Made by a program: the position numbers and the translations under genes. Shown in pieces: positions 56,096 to 64,000 of a stretch of 64,000 nt of DNA. Source of the DNA: Alteromonadaceae bacterium BrNp21-10 (GTDB lineage Bacteria; Pseudomonadota; Gammaproteobacteria; Enterobacterales; Alteromonadaceae); assembly GCA_030418115.1 (NCBI GenBank), contig JAUHQD010000001.1:434001-498000 (forward strand), given 5' to 3'. Numbering within the stretch: position 1 is the first letter of the stretch; each line of letters starts with the position of its first letter. The notes beneath the pieces are model-generated. The model did no database searches. It had not been told where the DNA came from and saw nothing but the letters and a program-made list of their open reading frames with translations.

Positions 56096-57346
56096 ATGAT
56101 GTTTCATTCTGCTTTCATGTTTATCGGCTTACGTTACGCACGCGCCAGTAAAACCAGTCATTTTATTGCCTTTATCAACTTTTTTTCGGTAATGGGTATT
56201 GCTGTTGGTATTACCGCGTTAATTACTGTTTCCTCGGTGATGAATGGTTTTGAAGGTCAGCTTAAACAACGTATCTTAGGTATTGTGCCCCATTTACTTA
56301 TTGCCCCTTCTGTTGCTAATGAATCAAGTGAGAAATCAGCCGAAGAATTTCAAGCTAACTTTTTTGCGCAATTACAGCAATTACCCCACGTAATGGGTCA
56401 CGCGCAACAAATTGAGCAAGAAGGTCTAGTGCAAGGTGCCCGTGGTTTAAAAGGGGTGCTTATACAAGGTGTTGATGCGGATGCCATGCAGCGTTACTCA
56501 GAAATTGCTAGCCATATGCGCATGGGATTGTTAGCGGATTTAAGTTCGCGCTCTTATAACATTGTTATTGGTTTAGCATTGGCCCGTGAATTAGATGTGC
56601 AGGTAGGTGACGAAATACGCCTTATGATAGCGGGCGCCACCATGTATACGCCATTCGGCGCAATGCCCAGCCAACGTAAATTCACTATCAGCGGTATTTT
56701 CGATTTAAGTTCAGAGCTGGATGCCAAAGTGGTGTTGGTGAACATTGATGACGCCGCGCGCTTAATGCGCCAACGTAGCGGCGACATTGCCCAAACCCGA
56801 GTGTTTTTAGATGATGCCTTTGCTTACCAGCAAGTAATGCAAAATATCCAACAATTTACCGACGCCAAGATTATCGATTGGCGGCAACGTCAGGGGCCGT
56901 TGTTTGATGCGGTTAAAATGGAAAAGAACATGATGTCGCTAATGCTATTACTGATCGTGGCTGTGGCCGCATTTAACATAGTGTCTGCGTTGGTTATGGT
57001 GGTCTCGGAAAAGCGTGGCGATATTGCCATTTTGCGTACTCAGGGCATGACCACCAGCCATATTACCGGTATCTTTTTAGTGAATGGCTTATACAACGGG
57101 GTAAAGGGCGTGGCGTGGGGACTCGTGGGTGGGGTGTTATTAGCTACTCAGCTAGATGCCATCATCCAACTTATTGGCTTACGTTTTTTACCCGGCCCTG
57201 CAGGTGCGGGTTTACCTGTTCTCATTGAATGGCAACAGGTAATGTCTATTGGACTATTGTCGTTGCTATTAACCTTCTTAGCCACTTTATATCCCGCTTA
57301 CAGCGCCGCTAAAGTGGCACCGGCCGATGCGCTTAGGTATGAGTAA
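56096..57346 (+). CDS. lolC: Lipoprotein-releasing ABC transporter permease LolC
   Basis: This inner-membrane protein (about 415 residues) has an N-terminal membrane segment (FIGLRYARASKTSHF...FFSVMGIAVGITALI), a large periplasmic domain and three C-terminal membrane segments, the MacB/FtsX-type layout. With LolD and LolE it extracts outer-membrane lipoproteins from the inner membrane and hands them to LolA. Two adjacent ATG codons at 56096 and 56099 match the family start; a longer frame back to 55907 overlaps the PilZ gene and is unlikely. The many lipoproteins in this window depend on it. Confidence 0.93.
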   Translation: MMFHSAFMFIGLRYARASKTSHFIAFINFFSVMGIAVGITALITVSSVMNGFEGQLKQRILGIVPHLLIAPSVANESSEKSAEEFQANFFAQLQQLPHVMGHAQQIEQEGLVQGARGLKGVLIQGVDADAMQRYSEIASHMRMGLLADLSSRSYNIVIGLALARELDVQVGDEIRLMIAGATMYTPFGAMPSQRKFTISGIFDLSSELDAKVVLVNIDDAARLMRQRSGDIAQTRVFLDDAFAYQQVMQNIQQFTDAKIIDWRQRQGPLFDAVKMEKNMMSLMLLLIVAVAAFNIVSALVMVVSEKRGDIAILRTQGMTTSHITGIFLVNGLYNGVKGVAWGLVGGVLLATQLDAIIQLIGLRFLPGPAGAGLPVLIEWQQVMSIGLLSLLLTFLATLYPAYSAAKVAPADALRYE

Positions 57347-57434
57347 GAAATGTTGACTATAAACTTCAAACAAAAGCGTCGACTAGTGGCATCAAATAGC
57401 TGCGCCATAAATAAACAAATGATGAGTATTTAGC

Positions 57435-58118
57435 ATGACAGTGGTATTAAAAAGTATTGATTTGTGCAAAAGCTATGTGGAAGGAGAAAACCATGTGGAC
57501 GTGTTGCAGAATATTAATTTTGAATTGAATGCAGGGGAGCAGGTCGCCGTCTTAGGTAATTCCGGTTCCGGTAAAAGTACGTTGTTACATTTACTCGGGG
57601 CATTAGATACCCCAAGTTCTGGCGAAGTGCAGTTTCAAGGTGAAAATATCTTTTCTTTCTCGCCGCGCCAACAGGCGGCATTTCGTAATCAGTCTCTGGG
57701 TTTTGTTTATCAACTACATCATTTGCTGCCAGAGTTTTCAGCGCTAGAAAATGTCGCTATGCCGCTGTTAATTGGTCAATGTGCAAAAAGTGAGGCCATG
57801 CAGCGTGCCGAAAGCATTTTACAGCGAGTAGGGTTAGCATCCCGCTTAAGTCATCGACCTAGTCAGCTATCTGGCGGTGAACGTCAACGGGTGGCCATCG
57901 CTCGCGCACTAGTAACCAACCCCGCTGTGGTATTAGCCGATGAGCCGACGGGTAATTTAGATGACAAAACCGGCGAAAACATTTATCAGCTTATTCGTGA
58001 ATTTCGCCATGATATGAACACCAGTTTCGTGGTGGTTACCCATGATACTCGCTTGGCAGATAAGCTTGACAGAGTGTGGGAAATTCGCAACGGTGCCATA
58101 CAGGAACAGCAAGCATAA
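57435..58118 (+). CDS. lolD: Lipoprotein-releasing ABC transporter ATPase LolD
   Basis: The 227-residue ATPase has Walker [10 protein letters not shown], the Q-loop region [20 protein letters not shown], the signature [15 protein letters not shown] and Walker [13 protein letters not shown]. It powers LolCE. Its stop overlaps the lolE start by one base (TAATG). The [10 protein letters not shown] block is specific to LolD among related ABC ATPases. Confidence 0.97.
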   Translation: MTVVLKSIDLCKSYVEGENHVDVLQNINFELNAGEQVAVLGNSGSGKSTLLHLLGALDTPSSGEVQFQGENIFSFSPRQQAAFRNQSLGFVYQLHHLLPEFSALENVAMPLLIGQCAKSEAMQRAESILQRVGLASRLSHRPSQLSGGERQRVAIARALVTNPAVVLADEPTGNLDDKTGENIYQLIREFRHDMNTSFVVVTHDTRLADKLDRVWEIRNGAIQEQQA

Positions 58119-59356
58119 TGGCAAGTTTGAGTTGGCAATTAGCTTGGCGTTTTCGCCAAGGGCGGCGACAAAATGGTTTTATTTCGTTTATCTCTGGCTC
58201 GTCAATGGCCGGCATTGCATTAGGTTGCTTTGCGCTCATATTGATCCTTTCTGTCATGAACGGCTTCGAACGTGCGCTTAAAGATGAATTGTTAAGTATT
58301 CTCCCCCATGGTGAGTTAACCGCCGTTTCGCCGCAAGGTATCCAAGATTGGCCGCAACTTATCCGCACGTTCAAAGAAGATAGTAATATTTCTCAAGTTC
58401 AGGCGGTAATTAAGCTTACCGGCATGTTACAACAAGCCAAAATCATGAAAGCGGTGGAAGTGACTGCGGTTGATAGTGAGTTATTCAAACAGGGCAGTTT
58501 GTATCCCAAAATTAGTGTGGATGCGTGGCAGCAGTTCAGTGCTGATCACCATAGTATTTTGTTGGGTAAAGGCATTGTCGCCGAACTGGGTTTAGCCGTC
58601 GGCGACAAGGTGCAATTAATGTTGCCGCAATTTAGTGAGAGCAACCAATTGTTGGCCCCTAAAAGTCAGTGGTTAACCGTGGCCGGTGAATTATCACTTG
58701 GTGGTGAAATAGACAAACTCTTTGCTTTGATGCATATCTCGTATGCTGCCGATATCGTCAATGTCGAAGAGGGCGCACAAGGGTTACAGTTTCATTTTGT
58801 CGATGCCTTTATGGCACCCACCGAGATACGCAAAATTGGTTATAACATGACTCAGCATGTGTATATGTCGGACTGGACTAGAACTCAAGGCAGTTTATAT
58901 CAGGATATCTTGTTGGTAAAAACCGTGGTGTATGTAGTGTTGACCTTAGTTATTGGCGTGGCTTGCTTTAATATTGTATCTGCGCAGATGATGGCGGTGA
59001 CCGAGAAGCAATCAGAAATCGCCATGTTGAAAACCATGGGCGCTGAAGATCGTCTCATCATTAAAACCTTTGTCTATCAAGGGGCGGTCAATGGCATTAT
59101 CGGTACATTGCTGGGGGCGCTAGCTGGGATTGTGGTGTCATTAAACCTGAGCACAATCGCCAAGGCGTTGGAGCATTTAACCGGCGTACAGTTTTTGTCT
59201 GGTGATATTTATTTTATTGATTTTTTGCCCTCGGAATTACATTGGAATGATGTCGCGGTAACATTAACTATTGCCTTAGGTTTGACTCTGTTAGCCACGT
59301 TATTCCCAGCAATAAAAGCTGCAAAAGTGAATCCGGCGAATGTGCTAGGTCATTAA
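58118..59356 (+). CDS. lolE: Lipoprotein-releasing ABC transporter permease LolE
   Basis: The 412-residue permease is a LolC paralogue with the same topology: an N-terminal membrane helix (SSMAGIALGCFALILILSV), the conserved MNGFERALKDELLSILPHG segment, a periplasmic domain and three C-terminal helices. The ATG overlaps the lolD stop, fixing the start. It completes the lolCDE operon. Confidence 0.95.
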   Translation: MASLSWQLAWRFRQGRRQNGFISFISGSSMAGIALGCFALILILSVMNGFERALKDELLSILPHGELTAVSPQGIQDWPQLIRTFKEDSNISQVQAVIKLTGMLQQAKIMKAVEVTAVDSELFKQGSLYPKISVDAWQQFSADHHSILLGKGIVAELGLAVGDKVQLMLPQFSESNQLLAPKSQWLTVAGELSLGGEIDKLFALMHISYAADIVNVEEGAQGLQFHFVDAFMAPTEIRKIGYNMTQHVYMSDWTRTQGSLYQDILLVKTVVYVVLTLVIGVACFNIVSAQMMAVTEKQSEIAMLKTMGAEDRLIIKTFVYQGAVNGIIGTLLGALAGIVVSLNLSTIAKALEHLTGVQFLSGDIYFIDFLPSELHWNDVAVTLTIALGLTLLATLFPAIKAAKVNPANVLGH

Positions 59357-59380
59357 AAATATCAGTGTTTACTGATCTTT

Positions 59381-59905
59381 TTACAAACGTTGCGAACGTT
59401 TCAACGCCCGTTGTTTCCACGCTTTAGTGATTGATAAGCGCCACAATAGTTGCATACCGAAATAGCCAACCAAACCAAAAAAAATACCACAAGCCGCGCA
59501 GCCTACAATAAACGCCGGACCAATGGTTTCTAAACTTTGCACTACCCAATGCCAACTTAATTGAAATTCAAACAGTTGGGTTGGACTGCCCAAAATCCAT
59601 GTGCCGACAATATAAGCGCCGTAGAAAATGGGCGGCATAGTAAAGGGGTTAGTGAGCCAAACAGTGGCCACTGATAGGGGGAGGTTGACCCGCAGCGGTA
59701 TTGCGGTGGCTGCGGCTAACCACATTTGAAAGGGTACCGGCCAGAACGCATAAAATAAACCAATGCCAAAGGCGCCGGAAGCGGAACGACGATTTAACTG
59801 CCATAAATTAGGGTCGTGCAATAAGGTGCCAAATAACGAAATAAATTTATTATCTTTAATGCTTTGATGGCTGGGAATAAAACGCTTTATAAATTTCTTT
59901 GGCAT
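59381..59905 (-). CDS. DUF2062 membrane protein
   Basis: This 174-residue protein has three to four hydrophobic segments and the DUF2062 pattern (SASGAFGIGLFYAFWPVPFQMW, VATVWLTNPFTMPPIF). It is an inner-membrane protein of unknown function. It is convergent with lolE. The DUF2062 gene near lolE and comEC is a conserved neighbourhood in related genera. It ends 24 bases after lolE with no clear terminator. Confidence 0.88.
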   Translation of the reverse strand: MPKKFIKRFIPSHQSIKDNKFISLFGTLLHDPNLWQLNRRSASGAFGIGLFYAFWPVPFQMWLAAATAIPLRVNLPLSVATVWLTNPFTMPPIFYGAYIVGTWILGSPTQLFEFQLSWHWVVQSLETIGPAFIVGCAACGIFFGLVGYFGMQLLWRLSITKAWKQRALKRSQRL

Positions 59906-60182
59906 GGCTATTAGCTACTACTGATCCATTTTTACGCAGGAATAATTCCACTTAATGGCGCTCAGCTTACATTAATCAAACGCTAAATCTAGTATTTACC
60001 ACCATAAAATAGTAATAATTAGTTTCTCATGTTCTGTCTCAATAGTGGCTTAGATCACTATCAATTACACTAGGAAAAACGAAGTGTCCTATAAATACTT
60101 TTAATGCAATTGGTTAGCTAACGCTTTTACAGTCTATACTTCCTTTTAATTTAATAATAAGAAATAGGAAATAAATTAGTCA

Positions 60183-61721
60183 ATGAGAAAAAATCAACAT
60201 GTTGTAAATGAAGAAGTGAAATTTGTTGAAGAACTGGTGTCAACAACTGATTTACGTGGCGTTATTACGTCGGTAAATGATGACTTTGTTCGTGTAAGTG
60301 GTTTTAGTCGAGAAGAATTAATTGGGAAAAATCACAATGTAGTGCGTCACCCAGATATGCCATCGGCTGCGTTTGCCGATTTATGGCAAACACTGAAAGC
60401 GGGCAAAGTATGGCGAGGTATTGTTAAAAATCGTTGTAAGGATGGCCGGTATTATTGGGTGGATGCGTTTGTTATTCCTATCTTTGAAAATAGTCAAATT
60501 ATTGGATATCAATCAGTTAGGGTGGTCGCCGACAGGGCTGATATAGATAAAGCGACACAATTATATGGGTCATTGAACAAAGGCAAAAGTGCGAGTAGTA
60601 AATCAGCTCCACTGGTAAAATGGGGTACTGCTGGCATCGCGTTGGTGGTTGTCTGTATTTTAGCGAGGCTATTTGTCGGCTGGGATAGTTTGGTGCCACT
60701 ATTGGCAATGCTTGCGGTGATGTTTGGCGTATTCAAACAAGAGCTTTTTGATATACCCGTGCGCTCACAACAAATTATGGCTGATTACGATAGTGTGAGC
60801 CGACATATATATTCGGGTACTGGTGTTAGTTCAGTATTTGATTTTCAAAGTAAAATTGCCAATGCAAAAATGCGTACAGCATTAGGCATGATGCAATATG
60901 AAGGTCGTCAGTTACAACAAAGTGCCAGTACGATGCTGAAAGCCGCGGCACACGCCAAAGCAAATATTGAAAGTCAGCATAACGAAGTACAACAAATAGC
61001 TGCTGCTATTACAGAAATGACAAAAACCTCTCAGGAAATTGCACAAAATACAGTAGCAACATCAGAGATCGTAGAAAAAACGTCGACCCAATGTGCCGAA
61101 ACTAAATCAGTGATCACTAAGGGAAGTGAGCAAATTAACGCGCTAGCGCAGACTGTAGAAAATGCGGCGAATTCGGCCAATAAATTAGTTGACGAGGCAG
61201 ATAAGGTGGCTAAGTCAATGTCTGAAATTGAAGCTATTGCTGAGCAGACAAACTTGTTAGCGTTAAATGCTGCTATTGAAGCGGCGCGAGCAGGAGAGCA
61301 GGGGCGTGGTTTTTCTGTCGTAGCTGATGAAGTTAGGGCACTTTCATCACGCACCCAAGAATCGACTAAGCATATTAATCAAAGTTTAAATGATATGCAC
61401 AAAACAATTCAAGAATGGGTGCAAGTGATGCAAGACAGTAAACAACAGGCGGATAATTGTGCAGAAAATGCCACACAATCAGCAGTGGCTATTAATGACA
61501 TTTTTCAAATGATGAATGATGTGACAGACAATACTGTGCAGATAGCAACTGCTTCAGAAGAGCAAGAGGCGGTTTGTGCAGAAATAGAACGAAATATTGT
61601 GAGAATTTCAGATATTGCCGACGATACATCTAATAGTTCCGATGTTGTTGAACAAGTAGCGGGAGAAGTTAACGAAGGGGTAAACAAGTTAACGTCAATG
61701 TCACATTCATTTAGTGACTAG
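60183..61721 (+). CDS. Aer-like PAS chemoreceptor (methyl-accepting chemotaxis protein)
   Basis: The 512-residue receptor has an N-terminal PAS domain (about residues 15-130) with the Aer-type segment [11 protein letters not shown] and the [11 protein letters not shown] block, two short membrane segments (about 155-195) with no periplasmic domain, and a cytoplasmic signalling domain. The hairpin tip has [20 protein letters not shown]. In E. coli Aer the PAS binds FAD and reports redox state; a similar energy-taxis role is inferred. There is no obvious CheR-binding pentapeptide at the C-terminus. It is monocistronic, 58 bases before comEC. Confidence 0.9.
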   Translation: MRKNQHVVNEEVKFVEELVSTTDLRGVITSVNDDFVRVSGFSREELIGKNHNVVRHPDMPSAAFADLWQTLKAGKVWRGIVKNRCKDGRYYWVDAFVIPIFENSQIIGYQSVRVVADRADIDKATQLYGSLNKGKSASSKSAPLVKWGTAGIALVVVCILARLFVGWDSLVPLLAMLAVMFGVFKQELFDIPVRSQQIMADYDSVSRHIYSGTGVSSVFDFQSKIANAKMRTALGMMQYEGRQLQQSASTMLKAAAHAKANIESQHNEVQQIAAAITEMTKTSQEIAQNTVATSEIVEKTSTQCAETKSVITKGSEQINALAQTVENAANSANKLVDEADKVAKSMSEIEAIAEQTNLLALNAAIEAARAGEQGRGFSVVADEVRALSSRTQESTKHINQSLNDMHKTIQEWVQVMQDSKQQADNCAENATQSAVAINDIFQMMNDVTDNTVQIATASEEQEAVCAEIERNIVRISDIADDTSNSSDVVEQVAGEVNEGVNKLTSMSHSFSD

Positions 61722-61779
61722 TTGACGGCTATAAAAAGCTGAGAGTGCGGTTTATCTTCAGCGCAAGGAGCGGCACTCA

Positions 61780-64000
61780 ATGCATTATTGGTTTAGTGGG
61801 TTTGTTGTTGGTGGACTAAGCAGTTTATTGTGGCCACAATTGCCGCCGTTTTATTGGGCAATATTGGCTGCAGTGGGTTGCATAGCGTTATTGCTGTATC
61901 GACGGCAAATGCTAATGTCCGGCGCATTCGCTGGCATTGCTTGGTATATACTGGCAGGTCATCTAGCACTCAATTGGCAACTGCCATTTTCTAGCATCAA
62001 TCAACCTATTTGGGTGCAAGGTCAGGTTACCTCGTTAATGACGGACAGCACTGATGCACGCTTCAATCTGCAATTACAGCGCTTTGAACAGCAATCGTTT
62101 TGGATCAATCAACCACGTATTCGTCTAAGTTGGAAGCAAGTTCCTTTTAGCTTAAAGCAAGGTCAACAGTTGTCGCTGTTGGTTAAGCTGAAACCTGCTC
62201 ATGGTCTAGCCAATGAAGCTGGATTCAATTATCAGCAATGGCTATTCACTGAAGGTATTGGCGCCAGTGGATTTGTGGTGACTCATCAAAATAATCGTAT
62301 TGAATCCTCTGCAGTAAGTTGGCGTCAGCAATTAGCCGACCGATTTTTTGCATTATCACTACCTAATCAACGCTGGTTGGCGGCTTTAGGATTTGGTTAT
62401 CGTGGCATGCTGGTGCCAGATGATTGGCAATTAATACAGCGTACTGGCATTGCCCATTTGATCGCCATTTCTGGATTGCATTTGGGCATTGTCAGCACGC
62501 TTAGCTATTGGTTGTTGGCAAATATATTGGTTAGGGTGTTTCCTCAGCAGGTTAATGTGCATCGTTTGGCCATGTTAGCCAGTGTGGCAGTGGCATTAGG
62601 TTATTCTGCTTTGGCGGGATTTAGCTTACCCACGATACGCGCCTGGATCATGTTAGTTATTGTTGTCGGCCTGATGTGTTGCTGGCGACGTTGGTCTGCG
62701 GTGAATGCCATACTCTTTTGTATAGTGGTGATCATGTTGCTGATGCCATTTAGTATCTATACCGCAAGTTTTTGGTTAAGTTTCTTGGCGGTGACGATTA
62801 TTTGTTGGGTGTTTTGGCGCTGGCCAATAAGCTTTGTTTTTGACCGCCGAGGGCGTGTTAAACAGGCCACAGTGGTGATGCTGCGTATACAGCTTGCTTT
62901 AAGTGTTTTGATGTTGCCACTGGTCGCGTGGCAGTTTTCCATGGCCTCGTTTATTTCGCCATTGGTGAATTTGATAGCAGTACCCTTAGTGACCTTACTA
63001 ATTGTGCCTGCGCTTTTATTCGGTTTATTGCTGTTAGTGTTGTTGCCAGCGGCGGGAGCGTGGGTTTTATCTCAGGTCGATTGGCTTGTAGGTCGTGCTT
63101 TTACTGGACTACAAAACTTAAGTCATTTACCTATAAGCGCCACTAACGTGCCCGGATTGCCCTTATCGGTGTGGTTAATGGCATTGGCTGGATTGTTGTT
63201 TATAGCCATGCCTAACATTGGTGCAATGCGTAAATGGGCATGGCTATTATTACTGCCGTTGATTAGTTACGCCTTCCAAGGTCAAAAAATGCACTGGCAA
63301 TTGGATGTATTAGATGTCGGGCAGGGACTGGCTACGATCATCCAGTCAGGCTCGGAGGTTATTTTATACGATGTGGGGCCAGCCTATGACTCTGGATTCA
63401 ATATGGCCGATTCGGTTATCGCGCCCATTCTACGTCGTCGCGGGATTCGCCAAGTGGAAACCCTCTTCTTATCCCATAGTGATTTAGACCATGCCGGCAG
63501 TTTTAACGCCTTGGCTGAACAAATTACCATCGGGCAAGTATTAACTTCAAAAGATCAATGTCTAGCGGGTTGGCAACAACAATGGCAAGGATTAACGTTA
63601 GAAGTGTTATGGCCAACAGCGCAGGCGTTGCAAAAATACGCTAGTGAAAACAACCGTTCTTGCGTGTTACGCATCACAGATGGCAAGGTTACTGTATTGT
63701 TTACTGGCGATATCGATACCTCTGTCGAACAACAACTTATTGCTCTTTATGGACAGCGATTACTGGCGGATATTCTCATTGTGCCCCACCATGGTAGTAA
63801 AACCTCGTCGTCAGCGGAGTTTATCCAAGCGGTATCGCCGAAGTATGCAGTGTTTAGCCAAGGCTATTATAACCGCTGGGGTTTCCCCAAAGCTGAAGTG
63901 TTAATACGTTATAAAGCGATGAACGTGCAATCGCTATTAACTTCCGAGCAAGGTCAAATTCGATTTGTGATGGACGGTAATGGTATTCAACTGCTTACTT
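61780..64000 (+). CDS. comEC: ComEC/Rec2 DNA-uptake channel (3' end cut by window)
   Basis: The frame from the ATG at 61780 is open to the last base and encodes at least 740 residues. AAGGAG lies nine bases before the ATG. Visible parts are an N-terminal membrane region, an OB-like segment (WVQGQVTSL... AHGLANEAGFNYQQWLF), the competence core with many helices (HLIAISGLHLGIV), and the C-terminal metallo-beta-lactamase-like domain with DVLDVGQGLA and SHSDLDHAG. ComEC transports single-stranded DNA across the inner membrane during transformation. The family usually has about 750-800 residues, so little is missing. Confidence 0.95.
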   Translation, partial: MHYWFSGFVVGGLSSLLWPQLPPFYWAILAAVGCIALLLYRRQMLMSGAFAGIAWYILAGHLALNWQLPFSSINQPIWVQGQVTSLMTDSTDARFNLQLQRFEQQSFWINQPRIRLSWKQVPFSLKQGQQLSLLVKLKPAHGLANEAGFNYQQWLFTEGIGASGFVVTHQNNRIESSAVSWRQQLADRFFALSLPNQRWLAALGFGYRGMLVPDDWQLIQRTGIAHLIAISGLHLGIVSTLSYWLLANILVRVFPQQVNVHRLAMLASVAVALGYSALAGFSLPTIRAWIMLVIVVGLMCCWRRWSAVNAILFCIVVIMLLMPFSIYTASFWLSFLAVTIICWVFWRWPISFVFDRRGRVKQATVVMLRIQLALSVLMLPLVAWQFSMASFISPLVNLIAVPLVTLLIVPALLFGLLLLVLLPAAGAWVLSQVDWLVGRAFTGLQNLSHLPISATNVPGLPLSVWLMALAGLLFIAMPNIGAMRKWAWLLLLPLISYAFQGQKMHWQLDVLDVGQGLATIIQSGSEVILYDVGPAYDSGFNMADSVIAPILRRRGIRQVETLFLSHSDLDHAGSFNALAEQITIGQVLTSKDQCLAGWQQQWQGLTLEVLWPTAQALQKYASENNRSCVLRITDGKVTVLFTGDIDTSVEQQLIALYGQRLLADILIVPHHGSKTSSSAEFIQAVSPKYAVFSQGYYNRWGFPKAEVLIRYKAMNVQSLLTSEQGQIRFVMDGNGIQLLT

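Noticed and set aside
1..64000. tRNA, rRNA, CRISPR arrays, prophage or insertion-sequence genes
   Set aside because: No tRNA cloverleaf, ribosomal RNA motif, regularly spaced repeat, integrase or transposase was recognised in any part of the window.

Overview
The window reads as chromosome of a marine gammaproteobacterium, most likely of the order Alteromonadales. The basis is the mix of close Escherichia/Shewanella/Pseudomonas-type orthologues (TrpEGD-CF-BA, RNase AM, YciO, ScpAB, RluB, YciK, SohB, TopA, PsrA, FadE, NagZ, CsiV, Mfd, LolCDE, ComEC), the moderate GC content, and the marine-type polysaccharide and lipid genes. No rRNA, tRNA, phage, CRISPR array or intact insertion sequence was seen. 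Both edges cut genes: a flavin-dependent tryptophan halogenase at the left and ComEC at the right.

Layout. (1) 1-4946: part of an alpha-glucan utilisation locus, with halogenase-like protein, GH97 alpha-glucosidase lipoprotein and SLC45/GPH-type sugar transporter; a LacI-type operator lies upstream of the transporter. (2) 5177-8675: a MITE-like repeat, a small lipoprotein, an acyltransferase, a peroxiredoxin and the yciB-yciI-arfB operon. (3) 8786-15541: a complete, tightly packed trpEGD(CF)BA operon on the minus strand, preceded by a leader peptide with three consecutive Trp codons and an attenuator hairpin. (4) 15742-19680: the divergent rnm-yciO-scpA-scpB-rluB operon (RNA turnover, chromosome segregation, 23S rRNA pseudouridylation). 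(5) 19805-35922: the E. coli-like rluB-yciK-sohB-topA order, interrupted by accessory genes: a TauE-type permease, a CotH-kinase lipoprotein, a VolA-like lipase lipoprotein, a dicarboxylate symporter, an Ig-repeat lipoprotein and an isolated astB. (6) 35950-43748: unknown membrane protein, NAD-dependent epimerase, then the most unusual unit, a NasA/NapA-clade molybdoenzyme followed by a four-cluster ferredoxin/DmsC fusion and a small unknown protein, and finally two poorly characterised genes. (7) 43860-49061: an M2 dipeptidyl carboxypeptidase lipoprotein, psrA with a duplicated operator, and fadE. (8) 49483-64000: housekeeping block nagZ, csiV, mfd, PilZ-like, lolCDE, DUF2062, an Aer-like chemoreceptor and comEC.

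Functional themes are scavenging of starch-like glucans, lipids and peptides through outer-membrane lipoproteins and inner-membrane transporters; fatty-acid degradation under PsrA; Trp synthesis under attenuation; and a quinone-linked molybdoenzyme of unknown substrate. The best candidate for an undescribed system is that molybdoenzyme operon at 37884-42473. Secondary points are the trp leader, an orphan minus-strand terminator that may mark a small RNA near 49170, and the MITE-like repeat. All functional calls come from reading motifs and from known families; no database search was run.
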